29,792 nucleotides of DNA from CAZWCX01 sp964632945 (lineage in GTDB: Bacteria; Planctomycetota; MHYJ01; WSZJ01; CAZWCX01). Positions within the stretch are counted from its first letter, which is position 1; each line of letters starts with the position of its first letter. The stretch is taken from assembly GCA_964632945.1 (NCBI GenBank), contig CAZWCX010000092.1:1-29792 (forward strand), written 5' to 3'. Shown here piece after piece: positions 1 through 7,398 of this stretch. Made by a program: the position numbers and the translations under genes. The notes under the pieces were generated by a model. The model worked only from the letters and a program-made list of their open reading frames with translations. It did not search any database and was not told where the DNA came from.

Positions 1-100
1 CGGTGATGGTCTTGTCGTCGCTGAAGCTCTCGTGCACGACCCGGCACAGGAAGCCGCGCGCCACCGGGTTGTCTTCCACGATCAGCACCTTGACCGTCAT
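1..100 (-). CDS. Response regulator receiver domain, N-terminal part only (runs off window)
   Basis: The first 33 codons of a minus-strand gene begin at an ATG at position 100 and leave the window at position 1. The visible protein opens MTVKVLIVEDNPVARGFL. This is the beta1-alpha1 segment of a CheY-like receiver domain, with the acidic pair (ED) after the first hydrophobic strand that binds Mg2+ for aspartate phosphorylation. A purine-rich ribosome-binding site (GGGAGGA) sits about 7 bases upstream of the ATG. The phospho-acceptor aspartate and any output domain lie outside the window, so the class of regulator cannot be told. The fragment is short, but the receiver signature is clear. Confidence 0.75.
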   Translation of the reverse strand, partial: MTVKVLIVEDNPVARGFLCRVVHESFSDDKTIT

Positions 101-245
101 GCGCTCGTCCTCCCGCGGCCGCGTCGCGCGCAGCCGGAGGCCATCGTAGCGCAGCGCCGCCAACGTGCGCGTCTCGTCTGGCAGGCGAGGCGCCCGGGCC
201 CGCGATCGGCCCGTCTTCCGCCGGCGACCCTCGGCGCCGCTCGGT
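101..245. other. Intergenic region, no gene recognised
   Basis: This GC-rich stretch lies between the response-regulator start and the dehydrogenase remnant. Apart from the ribosome-binding site of the regulator at its left end, I see no coding signature, clear promoter or strong hairpin. Confidence 0.5.
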
Positions 246-377
246 CTATTCGACCACCATCACCAGCTTGCCCTGGACCTGGCGCGAGGCCATGCGCTCG
301 AAAGCCGCCGGCAGCGCGTGCATCGGGTAGCGGCGGTCGATCGCCGGCTTGATGCGACCCAGCGCGTACCAGCGTGC
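246..377 (-). pseudogene. C-terminal remnant of a zinc-type/quinone oxidoreductase (MDR superfamily)
   Basis: The minus strand from 377 to the TAG at 246-248 encodes about 43 residues that read like the extreme C-terminus of an NADPH:quinone oxidoreductase or zinc-type alcohol dehydrogenase. It contains GRIKPAIDRRYPM, then ALPAAFERMASRQVQGKLVMVV, the usual 'G-x-I-x-P-hydrophobic-D-x-x-[FY]-P ... A-x-x-x-[ML]-x-x-x-x-x-x-G-K-[IL]-V' ending of medium-chain dehydrogenases. The roughly 300 residues that should precede it (GroES-like and Rossmann parts) are absent: the upstream frame is low-complexity and then overlaps the DUF1877 gene out of frame. It therefore looks like a decayed gene end, although an assembly join is possible. 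Family assignment rests only on this short tail. Confidence 0.5.
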
Positions 378-451
378 CAGCACGGCCCGCCCCCCGGCGC
401 GGGCCGACCGCCCCCCCGACTCGTCTGGTAATCGCCGTTGCGGCGGCGGGG

Positions 452-472
452 GGTCATCGCATCGCGATGACC
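452..472 (-). terminator. Perfect 9-bp hairpin over the stop codon of the DUF1877 gene
   Basis: Positions 452-460 (GGTCATCGC) pair perfectly with 464-472 (GCGATGACC) around a three-base loop. The hairpin covers the last codons and the TGA. There is no T-tract on the minus-strand side, so it could be an intrinsic terminator of a GC-rich genome, an mRNA 3'-end stabiliser, or a coincidence of coding sequence. Confidence 0.3.
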
Positions 473-1032
473 ACCGCGAGTCCCCGCTCGCGCAGGTCCC
501 GGTAGAACTCCCGCAGCCGCTCGAACGCGGGCAGGAGCCCGTCCAGGGTGCCGTCCCGGTCGGCCTGCCAACGGCCGGGGTAGATGTCCTCATCCACCAT
601 TCGCCCCGGCTCATAGCGCCGTCGTAGTTCCGCGGGGCTCACGGCATCCAAGGCGCAGGAGACTTCGGCCACTTCCGCGGCCGTGAAGTAGCGAGCGCGT
701 CCGTACACGTCCTTCGGGCCGACCTCGCGCCCCCCGAACACCGCATTCTCCGGGGGAGGACCGATTTCCCAAACCTTCCCCGAAAGCACCCAGTGCAGGC
801 CATGCCAGAGCTTGTCCACGTCGAAGGTCGGCGGAAGATGTTCCACTTCCGGGATCAAACGCGCCCGCAGGGCCCGTTTTCTTTCCTCTCCCGGGGCGAA
901 CGCACGACGAAGGTCCGGGGGCAGGGGATCGAGATCGATCGGCTTCTGGATTCCCTCGAGCAGGCTTTCGTTGGCGAGGATCTTCGCCAGCAGGCTTGCC
1001 GGGAGCGGTTGGAATACCAGCACCATGCCCAT
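454..1032 (-). CDS. DUF1877 (YfbM-like) family protein
   Basis: This 192-residue protein matches the pattern of E. coli YfbM and the DUF1877 family. It has the MGM start, an LWHGLHWVLSG segment corresponding to the conserved D-K-x-W-x-x-L-H-x-x-L-[ST]-G motif, then YGRARYFTAAEVA, and near the end MVDEDIYPGRW, the conserved 'E-I-Y-P-G' block. The ATG at 1032 is preferred over one two codons later because the family starts MGM and GGAGG lies 9 bases upstream. The family's function is unknown; members are small and cytosolic. This copy is about 25 residues longer than YfbM, mainly in the charged region before the W-x-x-L-H motif. It is separated from ferritin upstream by 226 bases, so co-transcription is uncertain. 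A perfect hairpin overlaps its stop codon. Confidence 0.8.
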   Translation of the reverse strand: MGMVLVFQPLPASLLAKILANESLLEGIQKPIDLDPLPPDLRRAFAPGEERKRALRARLIPEVEHLPPTFDVDKLWHGLHWVLSGKVWEIGPPPENAVFGGREVGPKDVYGRARYFTAAEVAEVSCALDAVSPAELRRRYEPGRMVDEDIYPGRWQADRDGTLDGLLPAFERLREFYRDLRERGLAVVIAMR

Positions 1033-1098
1033 GGGCGCTGCCTCCGTCGCTGCGCCGCCTTCCTCCGGCCGTCCCGGCGGCCCGCGGCCGATGCGACC

Positions 1099-1121
1099 GA
1101 CCCCGGAAGAGGGCCGGGGTC
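1099..1121 (-). terminator. Hairpin downstream of ferritin
   Basis: GACCCCGG (1099-1106) is an exact inverted repeat of CCGGGGTC (1114-1121) with a 7-base loop. It lies in the 226-base gap between the ferritin stop and the DUF1877 start, about 140 bases beyond the ferritin stop. It has no U-run, so the terminator role is inferred from position only. Confidence 0.3.
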
Positions 1122-1258
1122 CGGGGAGCCGCAGTCCCGAATCCGGCGGTCGCCTCGGGCTGCCCACGCGCGTCGCGCGGGGGCAGCGATTCCGTGCCGG
1201 CGGGGCGGACGCCGGCGGGGAGGGTCCCACCGGCCGGCGTCTGCGGAATGGAGCGGAC

Positions 1259-1786
1259 CTACTCCGCGGGGGCGTCGGGCGCCGCGGCGCCGGCGGCGAT
1301 CGTGCGCTTGCCGGTCTGCTCGTCCAGGATCAGCAGGGCCGACTTGTCCTCGCCGATCAATTCGAGACGGCCGAGGATGTCGCCCATCAGCTTTTCCTCC
1401 TCGACCTGCTCGTCCAGGAACCACTGCAGGTGGGCCAGCGTGGCGTAGTCCTTGAGCTCGCGGGCGATGTCGTACAGTTCATAAATGGCCCGCGTGTTCG
1501 AACGTTCCTGCTCGAGCGATTTCTGGAAGACTTCCTTCGTCGAGCCGAACTTGGCCGGGGGCTTGGGGATCGCGTCGAGGGTCACTTCCCCGCCGCGGTC
1601 GAGGAGGTAGCGGAACAACCGGTGGGCGTGGACCTTCTCCTCGTCGCTCTGACGTTGCATGAAGGCGCCGAAGCCGTCGAGGTGAACGCGGTCGAAGTAC
1701 GCCGCCATCGCCAGGTACGTATAGGACGCCGAGAGTTCGGTGTTGATCTGCTGGTTGAGGGCCTTTTCGAGTCGCTTCTCCAGCAT
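1259..1786 (-). CDS. ftnA: Ferritin (non-heme iron storage protein)
   Basis: This 175-residue four-helix-bundle ferritin should assemble into 24-mers that oxidise Fe2+ and store it as a ferric mineral in the cytosol. The ferroxidase ligands fall at the E. coli FtnA positions: E17, E50 and H53 (in DEEKVHAH), E94, Q127 and E130 (in EQVEEEK). Length is normal (FtnA is about 165), with a short Ala/Pro-rich tail. No heme-binding Met typical of bacterioferritin stands out. The start at 1786 has GGAGG 7 bases upstream. The gene is transcribed away from the biotin operon, and its promoter must lie in the 187-base divergent gap, where a TATACT box is seen. No Fur box was recognised. Confidence 0.93.
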   Translation of the reverse strand: MLEKRLEKALNQQINTELSASYTYLAMAAYFDRVHLDGFGAFMQRQSDEEKVHAHRLFRYLLDRGGEVTLDAIPKPPAKFGSTKEVFQKSLEQERSNTRAIYELYDIARELKDYATLAHLQWFLDEQVEEEKLMGDILGRLELIGEDKSALLILDEQTGKRTIAAGAAAPDAPAE

Positions 1787-1833
1787 GGGAGTTCCTCCAT
1801 TTTCGGCTGCGCGAATTCGTCGAACCGGTTTCC

Positions 1834-1839
1834 AGTATA
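1834..1839 (-). promoter_or_regulatory. Candidate -10 box of ferritin, with nearby AACCGGTT palindrome
   Basis: On the minus strand positions 1839-1834 read TATACT, a 5/6 match to the -10 consensus, placed about 48 bases before the ferritin start. No good -35 is seen at the right distance. The palindrome AACCGGTT at 1823-1830 would lie at the transcription start and could be an operator; this is inference. Confidence 0.3.
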
Positions 1840-1899
1840 CTGCCCACGCGCGCGTGTTCCGAGGAAATGATGGCGCCTCGCCGGCGGGCCCGCAATCCC

Positions 1900-1928
1900 T
1901 TGCCTCCCCGGATCGCGTCGGCTATTGT
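1900..1928 (+). promoter_or_regulatory. Candidate sigma-70-like promoter of the bio operon
   Basis: TTGCCT (1900-1905) and TATTGT (1923-1928) are separated by exactly 17 bases and lie 45 bases before the proposed bioB start. No BirA-type biotin operator was recognised around it. Confidence 0.45.
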
Positions 1929-1973
1929 GGCGGCGATCCGACCGGCCCGCTTCCCCTCGCCCAGGAGACGATC

Positions 1974-2975
1974 TTGCCCGCCGTCCTCCGCCACGACTGG
2001 ACCCCGGACGAAATCGAGCATCTCTACTCCCTGTCGCTTCCGGAACTCATCTACCGGGCGCAGACCGTCCATCGGGAATTCCACCGGCCGGACGAGGTTC
2101 AAGCCTGCCAGCTGCTGTCGATCAAGACGGGGGCCTGTCCGGAGGACTGCGGCTACTGTCCGCAGTCGGCGCACCACTCCACCGGGCTGGCTCGCGAGCC
2201 GCTGATGCCGCTGGAGGCGGCCTTGGCGGCGGCGCGCAAGGCGCGGGAAGGAGGCGCGACGCGCTTCTGCATGGGTGCGGCCTGGCGCAACGCCCCCGAA
2301 GGACCCGAGTTCGATCGTGTGCTGGAGATGATTCGCGGCGTGCGCGCGCTCGGCATGGAGACCTGCTGCACCCTCGGGATGCTGACGGACGCCCAGGCGG
2401 AGGCGCTGGCGGCGGCGGGGCTGACCGCCTACAACCACAACCTCGACACGTCGCCCGAGTACTACGGACGGATCATCACCACGCGAACGTACCAGGACCG
2501 GCTCGACACCCTGGAGCGCGTGCGGCGCGCGGGGATCACGCTGTGCTGCGGGGGGATCGTGGGGCTGGGGGAGACGCGTCGGGATCGAGCGCGCCTGCTG
2601 GAGCAGTTGGCGCGGCAGGACCCGCATCCGGAGAGCGTGCCGATCAACCTGCTCGTCCGGGTGCAAGGCACGCCGCTCGGCGAGGAGGCGCCGCTCGAGG
2701 TCTTCGAGCTCGTGCGCACGATCGCGGTGGCGCGGATCCTCATGCCCGCGTCGAAGGTCCGCCTCAGCGCGGGCCGGACCTCGATGCGCGATGAAACTCA
2801 GGCGCTCTGCCTGCTCGCGGGGGCGAATTCGATCTTCCTCGGCGACAAGCTGCTCACGACCCCGAACCCCGGTCCCGGCCAGGACCGGGCGCTGCTGGAA
2901 CGGCTCGGGATGCGCTTCGAGGCGTCGCCCGCCGACGCCGCCGCAAGGGAGTGCGCGGATGGCGTGGCCCGCTGA
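1974..2975 (+). CDS. bioB: Biotin synthase BioB
   Basis: Radical SAM enzyme that inserts sulfur into dethiobiotin, the last step of biotin synthesis. The 4Fe-4S/SAM motif is C55-x3-C59-x2-C62 (CPEDCGYC). Residues that bracket the 2Fe-2S cluster and substrate in this family are visible in CMGAAWR, YNHNLDTSPEYYG and CCGGIVGLGE, followed by SVPINLLV and RLSAGR. The length of 333 residues is normal. The open frame runs upstream to 1740, but that would overlap ferritin on the other strand. A TTG at 1974 with AGGAG six bases upstream gives the family-length protein and is chosen. The 3' end overlaps bioF by 17 bases, indicating translational coupling. First gene of bioBFDA. Confidence 0.96.
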   Translation: MPAVLRHDWTPDEIEHLYSLSLPELIYRAQTVHREFHRPDEVQACQLLSIKTGACPEDCGYCPQSAHHSTGLAREPLMPLEAALAAARKAREGGATRFCMGAAWRNAPEGPEFDRVLEMIRGVRALGMETCCTLGMLTDAQAEALAAAGLTAYNHNLDTSPEYYGRIITTRTYQDRLDTLERVRRAGITLCCGGIVGLGETRRDRARLLEQLARQDPHPESVPINLLVRVQGTPLGEEAPLEVFELVRTIAVARILMPASKVRLSAGRTSMRDETQALCLLAGANSIFLGDKLLTTPNPGPGQDRALLERLGMRFEASPADAAARECADGVAR

Positions 2976-4122
2976 GCTCGAGAGGCGGCTGCGGGGGCGG
3001 CTTGCGGAATGGGATGCCGCGGGTCTGCGCCGGCGGCTCCGTCCGCCGCGCGGGGTGGACTTTTCCTCGAACGACTACCTGGCCCTGGCGCGCCATCCGC
3101 GGGTGGTCGAGGCCTTCGCGACCGCGGCGCAGCGCGAGGGGGCCGGCGCCACCGCGTCCCGCCTCCTGCGCGGCGACCGCCCGGAATGCACCGCGCTCGA
3201 GCGTCGCTTTGGCGACTTCACCGGCGCCGAGGCGGCGCTGCTGTTCTCCTCGGGAACCGCGGCCAATCTGGGCGTACTCGGCGCTCTGCTCGAGGACGGC
3301 GACGTCGTTTTTTCCGACGCCGCCAACCACGCCAGCCTGATCGACGGCATGCGCCTCGGTCGCGCGCGGCGGGTCATCTTTCCCCACCGGGATCTCGGCG
3401 CCCTCGCGCGCCTGTTGGCGGACGAGCGCGGCCCGGGCCAGCGTTTCATCGTCACGGAATCCCTGTTCAGCATGGACGGGGACGAAGCCCCGCTGGCCGG
3501 GCTTGCCGATCTCTGCCGCGAGCACGGGGCGGCGCTGATCGTCGACGAGGCCCACGCGACCGGCGTCTTCGGGGCGCGCGGCGCGGGGTTGATCGAGGAA
3601 GCCGGCGTGCGCGACGCCGTCTTCCTCTCGATCCACACCGGGGGGAAGGCGCTGGGGATCGCCGGCGGTTTCGTCGTGGGCCCGGAAGTCGCCCTCGACT
3701 ACCTGGTGCAGAAGGCCCGGACGCTCGTCTTCTCCACCGCGCCTCCTCCCGCCCTCACGGCCGGGCTCGAGGCGGCGCTCGACGTCGTCGCCGCGGAACC
3801 GTGGCGCCGCGCCCATCTGCTGGCGAATGCGGCGCTCGTGCGTCGGCTCCTGGCGGAACGCGGGATCCCGCTCCCCCCGGGGCGGTCGCCCATCCTGCCG
3901 GTGCGAATCGGCGACAACGAGCGGGCGGTCGCGGTCGCGGACCGCCTGCAGGGACTCGGATTCGACGTGCGCGCGGTGCGTCCGCCCACCGTCCCGCCCG
4001 GCACCGCGCGCCTTCGCGTTTCCGTGCACGCGGACCATGACGAGCCCGTTCTGCGACGACTGGTCGCGGCGCTGGCGCAGACCCTGTCGGAGCTTCAGGC
4101 ATGCCCCGCGGCCTCTTCGTGA
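2959..4122 (+). CDS. bioF: 8-amino-7-oxononanoate synthase BioF
   Basis: PLP-dependent alpha-oxoamine synthase (387 residues) that condenses pimeloyl-thioester with L-alanine to give 8-amino-7-oxononanoate. Visible family landmarks are SSNDYLAL near the N-terminus, GAGATASRLLRG, the aspartate of VDEAHATG, and the PLP lysine K230 in HTGGKALG. The start at 2959 has AAGGGAG 7 bases upstream and lies within the last codons of bioB, in another frame. The 3' end overlaps bioD by 22 bases. Related enzymes (2-amino-3-ketobutyrate CoA ligase, 5-aminolevulinate synthase, serine palmitoyltransferase) share the fold, but the position between bioB and bioD makes BioF the clear choice. Confidence 0.93.
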   Translation: MAWPAELERRLRGRLAEWDAAGLRRRLRPPRGVDFSSNDYLALARHPRVVEAFATAAQREGAGATASRLLRGDRPECTALERRFGDFTGAEAALLFSSGTAANLGVLGALLEDGDVVFSDAANHASLIDGMRLGRARRVIFPHRDLGALARLLADERGPGQRFIVTESLFSMDGDEAPLAGLADLCREHGAALIVDEAHATGVFGARGAGLIEEAGVRDAVFLSIHTGGKALGIAGGFVVGPEVALDYLVQKARTLVFSTAPPPALTAGLEAALDVVAAEPWRRAHLLANAALVRRLLAERGIPLPPGRSPILPVRIGDNERAVAVADRLQGLGFDVRAVRPPTVPPGTARLRVSVHADHDEPVLRRLVAALAQTLSELQACPAASS

Positions 4123-4766
4123 CCGGCACCGACACCGGAGTGGGAAAGACGGCGGTCAGCGCCGCCCTCCTGCACCGGTACCGCAAGCCCCGCCCCCTGA
4201 CCTACTGGAAGCCGGTGCAGACCGGTTGCGAGCAGGACGACGATACCCGAACCGTGCGCCGCCTCGCGGACGCGAAGGACGCGGAGATCCTCGACCAGGG
4301 CGTGCGCCTCCCGCTGCCGCTGTCCCCGCACCTCGCCGCCCACCGGGTGGCCCGAGTGCTCGACATGCACACGCTGATCCAGCCGTTCGCCGGCGCGCCC
4401 GAGGACACCCGCTGGGTGGTCGAGGGGGCCGGCGGCGTGCTCACCCCGCTCAATCCCCGTGAGGCCATCCTCGACCTGATCGTGAAGCTCGGACTGCCCG
4501 CCCTCGTCGTGGCCCGCACCTCCCTGGGCACGATCAACCACACGCGGCTCACGCTCGAGGCCCTGCGCGCCCGCAACGTGACCGTGGCCGCCGTCGTCAT
4601 GGTCGGGCCGCTCGACCCGGACAACCGCGCGGCCATCGAGAAGTTCGGCGGCGTCGACGTGGTGGGGGAGATGCCCCGCTTTCCCGACCTCACCCCCCAG
4701 GCGCTGGCCGATTGGTGCCGCAAGAGCTTCGACGTGCGCTGCCAGCTCGCGGAGTACTTCGCGTGA
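4101..4766 (+). CDS. bioD: Dethiobiotin synthetase BioD
   Basis: ATP-dependent carboxylase (221 residues) that closes the ureido ring of dethiobiotin from 7,8-diaminononanoate and CO2. It has the P-loop GTDTGVGKT at residues 9-17, the substrate lysine K37 in YWKPVQTG, and the switch-like VEGAGGVLTPL block that contacts Mg-ATP. Length and motif spacing are normal. The ATG at 4101 lies inside the bioF 3' end, with GGAG 8 bases upstream. The gene ends in a GTGA overlap with bioA, so translation of the two is almost certainly coupled. Confidence 0.94.
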   Translation: MPRGLFVTGTDTGVGKTAVSAALLHRYRKPRPLTYWKPVQTGCEQDDDTRTVRRLADAKDAEILDQGVRLPLPLSPHLAAHRVARVLDMHTLIQPFAGAPEDTRWVVEGAGGVLTPLNPREAILDLIVKLGLPALVVARTSLGTINHTRLTLEALRARNVTVAAVVMVGPLDPDNRAAIEKFGGVDVVGEMPRFPDLTPQALADWCRKSFDVRCQLAEYFA

Positions 4767-6097
4767 GCGATTGGGTGCGGCGCGACCGCGCGCGGGTCTG
4801 GCATCCGTACACCCAGAGCCTCACCGCGCCGGACCCCCTGCCCGTCGTCCGCGGCGAAGGCGCCTGGCTGTTTTTGGAGGACGGACGTCGGGTCTTCGAC
4901 GGCATTTCCTCCTGGTGGGTCAACGTGCACGGCCACGCCCATCCCCGTCTCGTCGCCGCGCTCGCGGCGCAGGCCGCCGAGTTGGAGCACGTCGTCTTCG
5001 CCGGCTGCACCCATCCACGCGCGGTCGAACTCGCCGAACGCCTCGTCGACATCCTGCCGCCCGGACTTTCCCGCGTCTTCTACAGCGACGACGGCTCGAC
5101 CGCCGTCGAAGTCGCCCTCAAGATGGCGTGGCAGTACTGGCGCAACCGGGGCGAGGAACGTCGCACCACGTTCGTCGCCCTTTCCCACGCCTACCACGGC
5201 GACACCGTCGGCGCCATGTCCGCGAGCGACGACTCCCCGTTCACCGCCCCGTTCCGTCCGCTGCGGTTCGAGGTCGCGCGCGTGCACACCCCGTACTGCC
5301 GGCGGTGCCCGCTGGGTCTCCGGCGGGAGACGTGCGCCATCGAATGCCTCGGCGACCTCGAGCGCCGCCTCGCGGAAGCGCCCGGCCGCGTCGCGGCGGT
5401 GATCGTCGAACCGATGTTGCAGGGGGCCGGCGGGATGATCGTCTGGCCGACGGAATACCTCGCGGGAGTCCGGCGTCTGTGCGACGCGCACGGGACGCTG
5501 ATGATCGCCGACGAAGTCCTCACCGGCTTCGGCCGCACCGGCCGCATGTTCGCCTGTGAACATGCCGGCGTCACCCCCGACATCGTCTGCCTGTCGAAGG
5601 GATTGACCGCCGGGTTTCTCCCGCTGGCGGCGACGGTGGCGCGCGAGGAGGTGTACGAGGCGTTCCTGGCCGAGGACCGGACCCGGGCGCTCTTCCACGG
5701 GCATTCGTACACCGCGAACCCGCTGGGGTGCGCGGTCGCGCTGGCCAGCCTCGATCTGTTCCGCGCGGAAGGGACGCTCGCGCGCGTGGGGCGGATCGAA
5801 GCCCGCCTGCGCGCCGGGCTGGAGCCCCTGCGCGGGCTGCCGCACATCGACGACCTGCGCGTGATCGGCGGCGTGGGGGCGGTGGAACGGAAACCTGCGG
5901 GGGAGGGGCCGGGGAGCGGCGGGTATCTCGACCGGTCGGGGCCGGCCTTGGCGGCCGCGTTCCTGCGCCGCGGCCTCTTCCTTCGTCCGCTGGGAAACGT
6001 CGTCTACCTGATGCCGCCCTACTGCGTGACGGACGACGAGCTTGATTGGGCGCTCGGGGTGTTCCGGGACGTGGTGGGGGAAGGGTCGGGCGCCTGA
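4763..6097 (+). CDS. bioA: Adenosylmethionine-8-amino-7-oxononanoate aminotransferase BioA
   Basis: Class III PLP aminotransferase (444 residues) that converts 8-amino-7-oxononanoate to 7,8-diaminononanoate. WHPYT near residue 13 holds the substrate-site tyrosine, followed by WWVNVHGHAHP, GSTAVEVALKMA and SHAYHGDT. The PLP aspartate is in IADEVLTGFGRTG, and the PLP lysine is K279 in LSKGLTAG. The GTG start at 4763 overlaps the bioD stop by four bases (GTGA) and has GGAG 8 bases upstream. Residues 179-195 carry four cysteines (C-x2-C, then C-x3-C) in a short insertion also found in some non-enterobacterial BioA proteins. Whether it binds metal is unknown, and the amino donor (SAM or lysine) cannot be told from sequence. 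Last gene of the operon. Confidence 0.94.
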   Translation: MSDWVRRDRARVWHPYTQSLTAPDPLPVVRGEGAWLFLEDGRRVFDGISSWWVNVHGHAHPRLVAALAAQAAELEHVVFAGCTHPRAVELAERLVDILPPGLSRVFYSDDGSTAVEVALKMAWQYWRNRGEERRTTFVALSHAYHGDTVGAMSASDDSPFTAPFRPLRFEVARVHTPYCRRCPLGLRRETCAIECLGDLERRLAEAPGRVAAVIVEPMLQGAGGMIVWPTEYLAGVRRLCDAHGTLMIADEVLTGFGRTGRMFACEHAGVTPDIVCLSKGLTAGFLPLAATVAREEVYEAFLAEDRTRALFHGHSYTANPLGCAVALASLDLFRAEGTLARVGRIEARLRAGLEPLRGLPHIDDLRVIGGVGAVERKPAGEGPGSGGYLDRSGPALAAAFLRRGLFLRPLGNVVYLMPPYCVTDDELDWALGVFRDVVGEGSGA

Positions 6098-6157
6098 AGA
6101 ACAGGGATCCCGTCTCTCGCGAGCCCGCCGGGGAAACGACCGCGGCGCGCCCTGGCG

Positions 6158-7396
6158 TCACCGCTGGCGCACGCGCGCGCCTTCGGTCACCCGTTCCCCC
6201 GGGTGAAGGATGACCCGATCGCCGGGCGCGAGCCCGTCGAGGATCTGCACCTCGAATCCACTCCGTTGTCCGATCTCGACGTGCCGGAACCGCGCGACCT
6301 CTCCTTCCACCGCGAGCACGGCCCAGCGTTCGCGCCGCCGAAACACGGCGCTCACGGGCGCCTTCCGCACCTGGGCCTCCTCCCAGACGACGATGCTGGC
6401 CTCGATCCGGAAGCCGTCCCCCAGCCGGGACCACGTCTGCGGGTCGCCTTCGAGTTCGAGCAGGACGTTGACGCGCTGTTCCTCGACGCCGAGCGAGGAG
6501 ACCTTGGTGAACGCCTTCGGTTCCACCTGAAGGACTTTCGCCGCCAATTCCGATTCCCCGCCCCAGCGTCGGATCCGGGCGTTCGCGCCGCGGGAGACGC
6601 GTACGGCGTCGGTGGTCAGGATGTCGACGACGATCTCGAGCGCGCGCGGGTCGCCGACCTCGAGGATCGGCGCGCCGGCCTGCACGACCCCTTGGTCGTC
6701 GCGCAGGACTTCGAGGATGACCCCGGCGACAGGGGAGGTCAGGGCCAGTTGCTCCCCGGCATCGGTGATGCCGGACAGCCGGCTCAGGGCGGCCTGGGCG
6801 AGCTGAACCTCGTGCCGGGCCACGCGCACGCCGAAGCCGGCGGAGGCGAGCTCCGCGCGTCGCGCGCGGAGTTCGAACTCGGCGCGTTCGAGGGTCTGGG
6901 CGGCGACGCTTTCGTGCCGCATCAGGTCGCGGAAGCGGGCCGCCTCCCGGCCGGCGAGTTCGACGTGCACGGCGGCCTGGCTCTCCGCCGCCTCGGCCTG
7001 ACGGGCGGCGGCTTCGGCGACGGCCAACCGGGCCTCCGCCACGGCGCGCTCCCGCGCGTCGAGGAGCGGCGCGGCAACCGGGAGCAACCGTGCGACGACC
7101 TCTCCGGCCGTGACCGCGTCCCCGGCGCGCCGTTCGACGCGCGCGAGGTTGCCGGTCAACGGGGCCGACACCACGTAACGGTCTTTCACGCGCGTGCGAC
7201 CATCCTCGTCGATGGTCACCCGCAGAGGGCCGATCGACACGGGCGCGATCTCCACTGCGATCGGAGCGGGGCGCCAGGACATGACGACGGCGGCGAGACC
7301 GGCGCAGCCGAGCAGCGCAAGCACGACTCGACCGAACCCGCGGCGCCCGGTCCGGGCGCGGGGGGCGGACGATCCGCCCGGATATTCTTCGGTCAT
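6158..7396 (-). CDS. HlyD/RND-type periplasmic adaptor subunit of an ABC exporter
   Basis: This 412-residue membrane-fusion protein has a single N-terminal membrane anchor (about residues 21-41), a first lipoyl half (about 74-105), a long Ala/Glu-rich coiled-coil hairpin (about 110-205), the second lipoyl half beginning around SPVAGVILEV, then beta-barrel and membrane-proximal domains ending with GLAPGDRVILHPGERV. Such adaptors bridge an inner-membrane transporter to an outer-membrane channel. The ATG at 7396 follows the permease stop by two bases and has GGAG 6 bases upstream, so it is the last gene of the ABC operon. The substrate cannot be inferred. Its stop faces that of bioA 60 bases away. 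Confidence 0.88.
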   Translation of the reverse strand: MTEEYPGGSSAPRARTGRRGFGRVVLALLGCAGLAAVVMSWRPAPIAVEIAPVSIGPLRVTIDEDGRTRVKDRYVVSAPLTGNLARVERRAGDAVTAGEVVARLLPVAAPLLDARERAVAEARLAVAEAAARQAEAAESQAAVHVELAGREAARFRDLMRHESVAAQTLERAEFELRARRAELASAGFGVRVARHEVQLAQAALSRLSGITDAGEQLALTSPVAGVILEVLRDDQGVVQAGAPILEVGDPRALEIVVDILTTDAVRVSRGANARIRRWGGESELAAKVLQVEPKAFTKVSSLGVEEQRVNVLLELEGDPQTWSRLGDGFRIEASIVVWEEAQVRKAPVSAVFRRRERWAVLAVEGEVARFRHVEIGQRSGFEVQILDGLAPGDRVILHPGERVTEGARVRQR

Positions 7397-7398
7397 GA

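Noticed and set aside
1196..1222. Short direct repeat GCCGGCGGGG as an iteron or binding site
   Set aside because: There are only two copies in low-complexity GC-rich DNA; this is expected by chance.
1740..1973. Long N-terminal extension of BioB starting at the ATG at 1740
   Set aside because: It overlaps ferritin on the opposite strand, adds 78 residues not found in BioB, and a TTG with a good ribosome-binding site gives the normal length.
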